The position numbers and the translations under genes were made by a program. From Methanobacteriota archaeon (GTDB lineage Archaea > Halobacteriota > Methanomicrobia > Methanomicrobiales > Methanocorpusculaceae), in assembly GCA_023396065.1 (NCBI GenBank), contig JAEWXF010000001.1:27271-91270 (forward strand): a DNA stretch of 64,000 nt. Reading direction: 5' to 3'. Under the pieces are notes generated by a model, which worked only from the letters and a program-made list of their open reading frames with translations, made no database searches and was not told the DNA's origin. Positions within the stretch are counted from its first letter, which is position 1. Each line of letters starts with the position of its first letter. Of this stretch, positions 15,143 to 23,256 are shown piece after piece.

Positions 15143-17124
15143 GTGAGAAACACCTCGTCGTAGCACTTGCAGGAAACCCGAACTGCGGGAAAACCACACT
15201 TTTCAACAATCTTACCGGTATGCGCCACCATGTGGGGAACTGGCCGGGAAAAACGGTAACGGTTGAGCGAAAAGAGGGGAAGTCCGTATATGACGGAACG
15301 ACACTGGAAATTGTGGATCTCCCCGGAACCTACAGCTTAAGCAGCAGGTCAATTGAAGAGGAGATTGCAGTTGAGTATCTGATGACCGAAAAACCGGATG
15401 TTGTTGTCGACATTGTGGACGCTGCACATCTGGAACGAAACCTCTACCTCACTCTGCAGCTGATTGAACTTGGTGTCCCGATGGTTCTGGCACTGAATAT
15501 GAACCGGTATGCAGACGCGGAAGGGATCATTATTGACACCAAGAAACTCTCAGAGATGCTGGGTGTCCCGGTCGTCAGAATTGAAGCAATTGATGACACC
15601 GGCAAAGACAAACTGATCAAAGAGATTCTGGGAAAACCGCAACCCTCAGGAAATCTTGTCCACTACAGCAGCGAGCTGGAACAGCACCTGGCAGCACTGG
15701 AAGAGGCAATGCCGGAGACGTCACGCTGGAACATTATCCAGTATCTGATTCACGGTGCTCCGGATACTCTGCCGGCAAAAACAAAGTCTGCAATTGAAAC
15801 TACCCGGAAACATCTGTCGGAAATCTTCGGGACGACGCCTCAAGAGATCTTTGCGGATCAGCGGTATGGATATATCGCCGGAATTTTGCACGAGTCAGTC
15901 CATCTTCACAAAGATGCGGGAGGGAAAAATCAGTCAGAGCGTATTGACCGGTTTGTTACCAACAAGTGGCTGGGATTTCCGATTTTCCTTATCGTGATGT
16001 ATGTGGTGTTCCAGATCGTCTTTACGATCGGTGCTCCGTTTATGGATCTGATCGATACTGTATTCGGTACTGTGTCGGAGTGGGCGGGCGAAGCGCTTGG
16101 TAGTGCCGGAGCCCCTGACTGGGCAACGTCGTTTGTCTGTGACGGTGTGATCAGCGGCGTCGGTTCCGTGGTCATCTTCCTGCCAAACATCGTTCTGCTG
16201 TTTATCCTTCTGGCAATTCTGGAGGATTCCGGTTATCTGGCACGTGTTGCAGTAATTATGGACCGGATTATGCACCGGCTCGGTCTGCACGGAAAATCGT
16301 TTATTCCGATGATGCTCGGATTCGGCTGCGGTGTCCCCGCGATTATGGCCACCCGGACAATGGAGACGGAGCGGGAACGGCTGCTGACCATTCTGCTGGC
16401 ACCGTTTATGTCCTGTTCCGCCCGGCTTCCGGTATATCTGCTGCTGGTAGGTATCTTCTTTGCCCCGCATATTCAGGGACTTGTCATGTTCTCCCTGTAT
16501 CTTCTCGGAATCATCGTTGCGCTGATCGTTGGTCTGATTCTCCGAAAGACACTCTTTAAGGGTGAGTCCTCGGCATTTGTGCTGGAGATGCCACCGTACC
16601 GGATTCCGACGGTGAAAGGAGTACTGATTCATGCCTGCGAACACGGCGGTCTGTTCCTGAAGAAGGCCGGAGTTATTATCTTCCCGGCAGTTCTGCTGAT
16701 GTGGCTGCTTGCGTCCCTTCCGTTCGGGGTGGAGTATGCATCCGGAGACAGTGTTATCGGTATGATTGGTTCGGCAATTGCTCCGATCTTTAGTCTGCAG
16801 GGCTTTGGGATTCCGGAAGCTGCGATTGCAGTGATTATGGGACTGATTGCAAAGGAGGTTGTGGTGGCAACGTTTGGTACGCTGTTCGGTGTGGGCGAGG
16901 AAGCCCTCGGCGATGTGCTGGCCAATGTATTTACGCCGCTGTCGGCCTACTCCTTTATGGTGTTCATCCTCCTTTACATGCCCTGTCTCGCAGCGATGCT
17001 GACAATTAAACAGGAGACCAACTCCTGGAAGATTATGGTCGGTGCAGGAGTGATGATGTGTGCGGTTGCCTGGATTGTGTCAGGGATTGTGTATCAGGGA
17101 GGTGTACTCCTTGGCTTTGCCTGA
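15139..17124 (+). CDS. feoB: Ferrous iron transporter FeoB
   Basis: 661 residues from the GTG at 15139, chosen because it overlaps the feoA stop and follows a GGTGGAG ribosome site. G domain: GNPNCGKTTLFNNLTG (G1), DLPGTYSLS (G3) and NMNRYAD (NxxD-like G4). The membrane part contains two inverted Gate/FeoB core repeats: FGCGVPAIMATRTMETERERLLTILLAPFMSCSARLPVY, then ViAKEVVVATFGTLFGV. It imports Fe(II) across the cell membrane with GTP control. It is flanked by feoA and a small Cys-rich membrane protein, a standard feo layout. Confidence 0.93.
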   Translation: MSEKHLVVALAGNPNCGKTTLFNNLTGMRHHVGNWPGKTVTVERKEGKSVYDGTTLEIVDLPGTYSLSSRSIEEEIAVEYLMTEKPDVVVDIVDAAHLERNLYLTLQLIELGVPMVLALNMNRYADAEGIIIDTKKLSEMLGVPVVRIEAIDDTGKDKLIKEILGKPQPSGNLVHYSSELEQHLAALEEAMPETSRWNIIQYLIHGAPDTLPAKTKSAIETTRKHLSEIFGTTPQEIFADQRYGYIAGILHESVHLHKDAGGKNQSERIDRFVTNKWLGFPIFLIVMYVVFQIVFTIGAPFMDLIDTVFGTVSEWAGEALGSAGAPDWATSFVCDGVISGVGSVVIFLPNIVLLFILLAILEDSGYLARVAVIMDRIMHRLGLHGKSFIPMMLGFGCGVPAIMATRTMETERERLLTILLAPFMSCSARLPVYLLLVGIFFAPHIQGLVMFSLYLLGIIVALIVGLILRKTLFKGESSAFVLEMPPYRIPTVKGVLIHACEHGGLFLKKAGVIIFPAVLLMWLLASLPFGVEYASGDSVIGMIGSAIAPIFSLQGFGIPEAAIAVIMGLIAKEVVVATFGTLFGVGEEALGDVLANVFTPLSAYSFMVFILLYMPCLAAMLTIKQETNSWKIMVGAGVMMCAVAWIVSGIVYQGGVLLGFA

Positions 17125-17311
17125 GGTGGTCTGGACCGCCCTTTTTATTTTACTGGCGGTGGGAATTCTCGTATTCTTCGGTCTGATGATAAAGCGAAGT
17201 CTTTCGCACGGATCCTGCAGCTGCGGCGGAAAGAACGGGAAATCAGATGATACAAAGTCAGCCTGTTCCCATTGCTGCTGCTGTAAGGAATGCGGGGTGG
17301 AGAAAAAATAA
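17111..17311 (+). CDS. FeoB-associated small Cys-rich membrane protein
   Basis: 66 residues from a TTG at 17111, which lies about 7 bases after GGGAGGTG; a GTG at 17102 sits inside that ribosome site and is less likely. One transmembrane helix (about residues 5-27) is followed by a basic loop and Cys-rich tails: SCSCGG and SHCCCCKECG. FeoB-associated Cys-rich proteins of this shape are common after feoB and are thought to help iron handling. It overlaps the feoB end by 14 bases. Confidence 0.75.
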   Translation: MALPEVVWTALFILLAVGILVFFGLMIKRSLSHGSCSCGGKNGKSDDTKSACSHCCCCKECGVEKK

Positions 17312-17432
17312 ACACGTCGCTGTTGTGGGCCCGGCCGGAACCGGTGATGCCGAAATATCCCACCGAACCATACTGTTATATTCATTCAAAGAAAAGAATA
17401 CCCATATCTGATACCGGAGTACTGAACCAGAT

Positions 17433-17972
17433 ATGATTACCCTTCCGCGCTTTTCTATTCTCTGCCTGCTTCTGACGCTAACACTTACTGCCGGGGTGAT
17501 CCCCGCCGCCGCTGCCGTCAGTACGCCGGGTACGGAAACTGAAGGACAGTTTGTCATCTCCTTTGTCTCCGCAGAGTATGTGACCCTGGTTCAGGTACTC
17601 CTGATCCTCCTCATCGTCCTCCTGCTTCTCGTCATCATCTACCTCCTGAGTACCCTGCTCGTCAGACTCCGGGAAACACGCCGTCCGGCCGCAGGCATCA
17701 AAATCCCGATCTCCAAAACAACCCTGGGACAACTGGACCATCTCATGGAAAACGCCGGCGAACACGACAGGGAAGCCTTCGTCCGCCAGCTGATCACCGA
17801 CGAACTCACCGGAACCGCAGGTACTGTCCAGACAGACTACATCCGGCAGGCCGTCTCCTCCAGCATCAACTCCCCCCAAGTCCAGGAACGGCTCCGGCAG
17901 ACCATTGCAGAAATACTCATGGATGACAGTGACACACCCCGCAGAATCCGGGAGGAAAAACATCATGACTGA
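17433..17972 (+). CDS. Secreted/membrane-anchored protein of unknown function
   Basis: 179 residues. N-terminal signal-like helix (about 7-28, ending AAAA), a second very hydrophobic helix (about 48-77), then a basic KIPISKTTLGQL region and an acidic helical C-terminal domain (about 95-179). The C-terminal domain probably lies in the cytoplasm. It overlaps the next gene by 8 bases, so the two likely work together. No family is recognised. Confidence 0.72.
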   Translation: MITLPRFSILCLLLTLTLTAGVIPAAAAVSTPGTETEGQFVISFVSAEYVTLVQVLLILLIVLLLLVIIYLLSTLLVRLRETRRPAAGIKIPISKTTLGQLDHLMENAGEHDREAFVRQLITDELTGTAGTVQTDYIRQAVSSSINSPQVQERLRQTIAEILMDDSDTPRRIREEKHHD

Positions 17973-18210
17973 CCCGCTCACCGTATCATTTCCGGAAGAA
18001 ATCCAGAAACTCATCCGTCAGAAGATGATCGAAGATGACATCTCCGACCAGTCTGCTTACCTCGCAGACCTCCTTTCCCGTGCTGTGACCCGCATGGAAA
18101 CCTCGCGGCAGTGGGAAGAAATCGTCCGGCAGATCATCGAAGGAAGCCTCGATGAAAACGACGAAGACGAAAGTACGATCCTTATCTATCCCTCTGACGA
18201 CGAAAAATAA
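17965..18210 (+). CDS. Ribbon-helix-helix-like small protein
   Basis: 81 residues from the ATG at 17965 inside the end of the previous gene. The opening PLTVSFPEEIQKLIRQKMIEDD, then SAYLADLLSRAV, has the beta-strand/helix/helix pattern of ParD/CopG ribbon-helix-helix proteins. An acidic tail follows (SLDENDEDES). Such proteins bind DNA as dimers and often serve as antitoxins. No toxin gene is adjacent, only the membrane protein just upstream. Recognition is by pattern only. Confidence 0.65.
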   Translation: MTDPLTVSFPEEIQKLIRQKMIEDDISDQSAYLADLLSRAVTRMETSRQWEEIVRQIIEGSLDENDEDESTILIYPSDDEK

Positions 18211-18307
18211 CCGGACTATTTCCGGCACTCGTTTTTGCGGAAAACGATTCCTCGCGATACCAGTACATCCAAACCCTCAATACCCGACACTGCCAATACT
18301 ACCATGT

Positions 18308-19327
18308 ATGATTCACGTTGGTGTTCTCGGGGCAACCGGCGCTGTAGGACAGCGTTTTGTTCAGCTTCTCGCAAATCATCCATGGTTTGATCTGACAACC
18401 CTTACTGCATCCAACCGCTCCGCAGGAAAACCCTACGGTTCGGTTGTAAACTGGCGGCTTGACTCCCCGTTCCCGGATCGGGCAGGCGACCTTGTGGTCT
18501 CCCCGACAACGGTGGACGCAGTGAAGGACTGTGACATTGTCTTCTCCGCCCTGCCCGCTGACATCGCCACCACACTTGAGTCTGACATCGCAGACGCCGG
18601 TGTCGCTGTATTCAGCAATGCCAGTTCTCACCGGATGGCCGAGGACGTTCCGCTGATGATCGCCGAGGTCAATCCCGACCATGCAGCACTGATCGATGTA
18701 CAGAAAAAGAATCACAACCGCAACGGATTTATTGTTACCAACCCGAACTGTTCCACTATAATGCTGGCAACGGCCCTTGCACCGCTGATGAAGTTCCACT
18801 TCACCCACATCAACGTTGCGACACTGCAGGCAATCTCGGGCGCAGGATTTGACGGAGTTCCGGCATTCGGGATTTATGACAACGTAATTCCCTACATCGG
18901 CTCTGAAGAAGAAAAGATGGCACGTGAGGCAAACAAGATTCTCGGAACCTGTTCCAACGGAAAAATCACCGGCGCACCGTTTGCCGTTTCGCCGTCCTGT
19001 AACCGTGTTCCCGTAATTGACGGTCATACCTTAAACGTCTGGATTGACGTTGATGCATCTGTGCCCGAGGTTATCGATGCATTCAGGACCTGGCGGCCGC
19101 CGTTCTCCGGATTACCCACCCAGCCGGAAAAGAGTGTCTGTTATCTGGAACAGAACGACCGTCCCCAGCCCAGACTTGACAGAAATCGCGGGAACGGCAT
19201 GACGGTTTCCGTCGGTCGAGTCCGGGAAGGCGTCCGGTTCGTGGCCATGGGGCACAATACCATTCGCGGGGCAGCAGGTGCATCAGTTCTGAATGCCGAG
19301 CTGCTGCATACGATGAAATATATCTGA
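18308..19327 (+). CDS. asd: Aspartate-semialdehyde dehydrogenase
   Basis: 339 residues from the ATG at 18308. NADP-binding GVLGATGAVGQRFVQLL at the N-terminus, the catalytic Cys in VTNPNCSTIMLATALAPL (about 135-152), and the family C-terminus GHNTIRGAAGASVLNAELL. It reduces aspartyl-phosphate to the semialdehyde, the branch point to Lys, Thr and Met. The archaeal form is the shorter class. It is followed by alba. Confidence 0.93.
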   Translation: MIHVGVLGATGAVGQRFVQLLANHPWFDLTTLTASNRSAGKPYGSVVNWRLDSPFPDRAGDLVVSPTTVDAVKDCDIVFSALPADIATTLESDIADAGVAVFSNASSHRMAEDVPLMIAEVNPDHAALIDVQKKNHNRNGFIVTNPNCSTIMLATALAPLMKFHFTHINVATLQAISGAGFDGVPAFGIYDNVIPYIGSEEEKMAREANKILGTCSNGKITGAPFAVSPSCNRVPVIDGHTLNVWIDVDASVPEVIDAFRTWRPPFSGLPTQPEKSVCYLEQNDRPQPRLDRNRGNGMTVSVGRVREGVRFVAMGHNTIRGAAGASVLNAELLHTMKYI

Positions 19328-19352
19328 TCATTCCCAAATAGTAGGGGGAAAG

Positions 19353-19619
19353 ATGGATAACACAGTCCTGATTGGAAACAAGCCGGTGATGAACTACGTA
19401 CTTGCTGTGGTGACGCAGTTCAACAACGGTATGCCGGAGGTGATCGTGAAGGCACGCGGGAAAGCCATAGTCCGAGCGGTGGATACCGTGGAGATTGTGA
19501 TCCGCCAGTTCCTTCCAAACGTGGTCAAGCGAAGTGTTACCACATCAACGGATCAGGTGATGATGGACAATGGCCCCTCCAATGTCTCATGCATCGAGAT
19601 CATTCTCTGTAAATCCTAA
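19353..19619 (+). CDS. albA: Alba DNA/RNA-binding chromatin protein
   Basis: 88 residues, family-typical. NTVLIGNKPVMNYVLAV, then VTQF and IVKARGKAIVRAVDTVEIVIRQFLP cover the Alba fold with the conserved GNKP loop and KARG strand. A GGGGG-type ribosome site lies just upstream. Alba coats DNA and RNA in archaea. It stands between asd and a small membrane protein. Confidence 0.93.
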   Translation: MDNTVLIGNKPVMNYVLAVVTQFNNGMPEVIVKARGKAIVRAVDTVEIVIRQFLPNVVKRSVTTSTDQVMMDNGPSNVSCIEIILCKS

Positions 19620-19629
19620 CTTTTTTATC

Positions 19630-19938
19630 ATGTCAAAGAAGGTCAACTGGGCGGGAGTTCTGCTGGTGATTGCCTGTGTGGCGGGCATCTGGTACGTCAG
19701 TACGACGTTTGAGCAGGAAATTTCCTTTGCCGGGACGGTTGTGTGTGTGGATGAGTCGTCCAAGACGTTGTGGCTCGAAGGGGATGACGGTATGTGGTAT
19801 ATGCCGGTTTCGCCGATTTCTGCGGAATATACAAACGGTACGCGGGTGACGGCAACAGCTGTGGTGAAAAAAGGAGATATTGCGATGCACCGGGCAAAGT
19901 ATGTCTCGGTGGATATTCTGACGATTGTTCCTGCGTGA
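19630..19938 (+). CDS. Small membrane-anchored protein of unknown function
   Basis: 102 residues from the ATG at 19630. A single N-terminal helix (about 7-25) leads to an extracytoplasmic beta-rich domain (about 30-102) with an OB-like strand pattern. No Cys or enzyme motif. It lies 10 bases before the permease start. No family is recognised. Confidence 0.65.
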   Translation: MSKKVNWAGVLLVIACVAGIWYVSTTFEQEISFAGTVVCVDESSKTLWLEGDDGMWYMPVSPISAEYTNGTRVTATAVVKKGDIAMHRAKYVSVDILTIVPA

Positions 19939-19947
19939 GGGTGAGTG

Positions 19948-21186
19948 ATGTTGCCGGTTGCAGTCGGTATTCTTGCAGTGGTGTTTCTGCTGATTATTGT
20001 CCGGCAGGTGGGCAGGGTCCGGCTGCCGATCTGGCTGATTATGACTGCCGGTGCTGCCGCCGTCCTGCTGACCGGGTCAATTTCCCCTGAAGCTGCCGTC
20101 GCTTCCATTAACATGGAAGTAATCGGTTTCCTGTTCGGCATGTTCATACTGGGCGTAGGAATGGAACGGTCCGGACTGCTGCATGCCACATCACTTGTTG
20201 CGTTTTCACGGGCAGTCACCCGGAAACAGGTTCTGTTCTGGTTTATTTTTCTGATGGGGGGCGCCGCTGCATTTCTGATGAATGATACCGTTGCGATCAT
20301 CGGGACGCCGATTGCCCTGTATTGTGTAAAACGGTACGGGATTCCTGCGTCAACCATGCTTGTTGCCCTTGCGGCAGCGGTGACGTTCGGGAGCGTGATT
20401 ACCCCGATCGGCAATCCGCAGGTCCTGCTGATAGCCATGTCCGGCGGAATCCCCAATGCATTCGGAACGTTTTTTGTCTATATGCTCGTCCCGGCAGTGG
20501 TGAGTATGTATCTTCTCTATCGCCTGCTGCTGCTGAAACTTCCGGAACCGGAGACGTCCGTTTCCGAAAGCCATGATATTCCTGAGCCTGAGGATCAGGG
20601 CCTTGCCCGTCTGGTGAAAATAACCTTTGTACTGGTGGTTGCAACGATTATCCTGCGGGTTGTTCTCTCGTTTGTTGGATATGAACTGCCGTTTGTGGGA
20701 ATTGCAGTTGTTGCTGCCCTCCCGCTGCTGCTGTTCAGCCCACGGCGTGCGGAGCTGTTCCGGAATGTGGACTGGTCGACGCTGCTGTTTTTTGCCTCGA
20801 TGTTTGTTCTGATGGCTGCGGTCTGGGAGACGGGGGTGATTCAGTCGGTTCTGCCCCATTCATTTACGACGTCGATGCCTGTTCTGTTCGGCGTGAGTCT
20901 TGTGGTGCCGCAGCTGGTTTCAAATGTGCCGTACGTTGCGTTGGTCCTCCCGTTGTTTGAGGCGGCGGCCGCTCCGGTTCATATGTACATTGCTCTGGCC
21001 GCGGGAAGTACGATATCGGGTGCTCTGACGATTCTCGGCGCGGCAAGTTCGGTGATCGTGATCCAGAACGCGGAGAAACACGGTTCGACGATGACGTTCT
21101 GGGAGTATTGTAAAATCGGGGTGCCGCTGACTGCGGTGTCAGCAGCGGTGTTCATCGGATGGATATGGTTCATATCCCTCCTGTAG
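19948..21186 (+). CDS. SLC13/ArsB-type anion permease
   Basis: 412 residues from the ATG at 19948 (a GTG one codon earlier is also possible; GAGGGTGAG is the ribosome site). About 11 hydrophobic helices. Two family motifs are visible: FLMNDTVAIIGTPIALY (about 110-126) and VTFGSVITPIGNPQVLLIAMSGG (about 147-169), with re-entrant TPIGN. ArsB/NhaD/SLC13 proteins move dicarboxylates, sulfate or arsenite; the substrate cannot be told from sequence. Confidence 0.82.
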   Translation: MLPVAVGILAVVFLLIIVRQVGRVRLPIWLIMTAGAAAVLLTGSISPEAAVASINMEVIGFLFGMFILGVGMERSGLLHATSLVAFSRAVTRKQVLFWFIFLMGGAAAFLMNDTVAIIGTPIALYCVKRYGIPASTMLVALAAAVTFGSVITPIGNPQVLLIAMSGGIPNAFGTFFVYMLVPAVVSMYLLYRLLLLKLPEPETSVSESHDIPEPEDQGLARLVKITFVLVVATIILRVVLSFVGYELPFVGIAVVAALPLLLFSPRRAELFRNVDWSTLLFFASMFVLMAAVWETGVIQSVLPHSFTTSMPVLFGVSLVVPQLVSNVPYVALVLPLFEAAAAPVHMYIALAAGSTISGALTILGAASSVIVIQNAEKHGSTMTFWEYCKIGVPLTAVSAAVFIGWIWFISLL

Positions 21187-21193
21187 GGTTTCC

Positions 21194-21805
21194 TCACTCG
21201 GTCAGTGCCACAAAATTTCTGAGAATGGCGATGCCTGCCGGTCCGCTTTTTTCCGGGTGGAACTGTACGCCAAGGGCGTTTCCGGCGGCAACCGCTGAAG
21301 CGTAGGGGAGGATGTAGTTTGTTTCCGCAATCGTTGCCGCAGGCGTGGTGTCGGCGTAGTAGGAGTGGACGAAGTAGACGTAGGTGCCGTCGGGGATGTC
21401 GGTAAACAGCGGGTGGTGTGCCGGGGTGATGGTATTCCATCCCATCTGCGGGACTTTCATGCCGGGAGTTTTCGGAAACAGCCGGACCGTTCCCGGTACG
21501 AATCCAAGCCCTGCGTGCATGCCGTGCTCCTCACTTTGTTCGAGCAGCATCTGCATCCCGAGGCATATACCCAGCAGCGGTTTTTCTGCGACTGCCTGTT
21601 CGACGATACGCCGGAGAGGGGCCAGTTTTTCCATACCTTCGGCAAATGCGCCGACACCCGGGAGAATGATTCCGTCGCTTGCAGCGATGATCTCAGGATC
21701 GGCAGTGATCTGCGGGGCGGCACCCGCAGCCTCCAGACCGCGGACAACACTCCGGAGGTTTCCAAGGCCGTAGTCGATTACCGCAATCTTAGAAGTGGCT
21801 GTCAT
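21194..21805 (-). CDS. hisH: Imidazole glycerol phosphate synthase, glutaminase subunit
   Basis: 203 residues. IDYGLGNLRSVVRGLEAAG at the N-terminus, LPGVGAFAEGM, the catalytic Cys in LLGICLGMQMLLE (about 82), and the His-Glu of the triad in VQFHPEKSG (about 182-184). HisH supplies ammonia to HisF in histidine synthesis. HisF is not in the window. The start overlaps the end of the upstream PAPS-reductase-like gene by 17 bases. Confidence 0.92.
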   Translation of the reverse strand: MTATSKIAVIDYGLGNLRSVVRGLEAAGAAPQITADPEIIAASDGIILPGVGAFAEGMEKLAPLRRIVEQAVAEKPLLGICLGMQMLLEQSEEHGMHAGLGFVPGTVRLFPKTPGMKVPQMGWNTITPAHHPLFTDIPDGTYVYFVHSYYADTTPAATIAETNYILPYASAVAAGNALGVQFHPEKSGPAGIAILRNFVALTE

Positions 21806-23207
21806 GATCTGCGTCCTCCTCGGCGGACTCCCGCACTCTCCATAGACCTTTTGCGGCCCAGTCCGGCGATTTGCCGTTGCGTTCTCCCCAGTCTGCGAGT
21901 TTCTGTTCCCAGTCTGCCCACATCTCCGGATACATTGCAGCGATGTCTTTCATACAGGCAAGGTCCGAGGAGGGGCACATGAAGCAGCCGATCCGGTCAA
22001 GCCCCAGTTCGTACAGGGGGTTGTACGGTGCTTTTTCCCGGAACAGGTAGAGCCAGTCATGCATTGCGGTCCAGTGCTGGATGGGGGCAGCGGATATCTG
22101 GCAGAGTACGTTTTTGTTTCTCCAGACACGCGGACTCTGCATCCGTTTGGCGGATTCAAACTTTCTCTGGCCGATGAGGGAGAGGGCTTCTCCCCAGGTT
22201 TCTTCGATGAGCTGTTTTACCGGGGTGAGTTTGCAGGCTTTGCAGCACCAGCGGTAATCGACCGCCGGCGGTCCGTTAACTTCGAATCCTTCCCAGAATC
22301 CCTGATTGCCGGAACGTTCGATCAGGTCAAGGCCGTATTTGTCCCGGACGATCCGGACGTTTTCCAGTGTTTCCGGGAACTCAAGGCCGGTATCAGCAAA
22401 GATGATCGGAAGCCTGCCGACTGCTTTGAGGGTGATGAGGAGGGTTACGAGGCTGTCTTTTCCTCCTGAGTAGGAGACGGTTGGCTGAACTCCCGGATTT
22501 TTCTCAATGACGTCTTTGATGAACTCAATGGATTTTGCTTCGTAGAGGTCAAGGATGTTGTTGTTTGCCCGGATTGCGTCGTCCCATGTGGACGGGGCAG
22601 GGTCGATGACAGGTTTCTGGGTCCGGCGGGTCCGGACCAGCTGGCCGCGGGTTGCACCCACGGTATCTTTGTAGGACATCTTTGCCCTGCCGACGGCGAC
22701 GCAGTCCCCGGTTTCGTCGAGGACGAAGACACTGTCACCTGTTTCGATCTCGGGCGAGACGAAGGTCACACCTGGCATAAGGACGCTGTTTCCATCCCGG
22801 ATGTATGCGGCAGCGTCGTTCGTGACCCGGACGACCCGTTTCACCGGGGTTACGATTCGGGCTGCTGCTTCACGGGGCAGGACTTCCCACCGGTCTTCGG
22901 CGGGTATGAATCTGATGGCACAGACAACGGCTCCTCCGAGAATTATCTCCTCCATCCGGTCGTCATCGGGAACTTTGTTGAGGAGGGCGAGGTGGTCGTC
23001 CGGGATGAGGGGGACGCCGAACTGTTCCTCAAACAGGCGGTTGATGAGATGTCTGTCACGGTCAAAAGCGGGTCGGACGTCTCCTGGAGGGGTGACGGAT
23101 ACTGCCCGGGTTTTTTCACCGCAGGCGCAGAGTTTTCCCATCACCGGAACGTGACAGTGGTCGCACCAGTAGAAGGGTACGGGTGCAAGGAACGGGGAGG
23201 ATTTCAT
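21789..23207 (-). CDS. PAPS-reductase-family protein with N-terminal zinc ribbon and PUA domain
   Basis: 472 residues from the internal ATG at 23207, where the ribbon begins; the longer frame to 23240 adds only 11 residues. N-terminal CDHC...CACG ribbon. The middle contains a PUA-like stretch (VKRVVRVTNDAAAYIRDGNSVL, GDSVFVLDE). The adenylate-binding domain follows with TVSYSGGKDSLVTLL (PP-loop SGGKDS, about 243-255), and a Cys cluster CCKACKLTP...CFMCPSSDLACM that may bind an Fe-S cluster. Archaeal members are thought to activate sulfur or modify RNA; function uncertain. Confidence 0.8.
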   Translation of the reverse strand: MKSSPFLAPVPFYWCDHCHVPVMGKLCACGEKTRAVSVTPPGDVRPAFDRDRHLINRLFEEQFGVPLIPDDHLALLNKVPDDDRMEEIILGGAVVCAIRFIPAEDRWEVLPREAAARIVTPVKRVVRVTNDAAAYIRDGNSVLMPGVTFVSPEIETGDSVFVLDETGDCVAVGRAKMSYKDTVGATRGQLVRTRRTQKPVIDPAPSTWDDAIRANNNILDLYEAKSIEFIKDVIEKNPGVQPTVSYSGGKDSLVTLLITLKAVGRLPIIFADTGLEFPETLENVRIVRDKYGLDLIERSGNQGFWEGFEVNGPPAVDYRWCCKACKLTPVKQLIEETWGEALSLIGQRKFESAKRMQSPRVWRNKNVLCQISAAPIQHWTAMHDWLYLFREKAPYNPLYELGLDRIGCFMCPSSDLACMKDIAAMYPEMWADWEQKLADWGERNGKSPDWAAKGLWRVRESAEEDADHDSHF

Positions 23208-23256
23208 TGGGTAGTATTGGTTGTGAAAAATTATGAACACGACGGAAAGGTATCCG

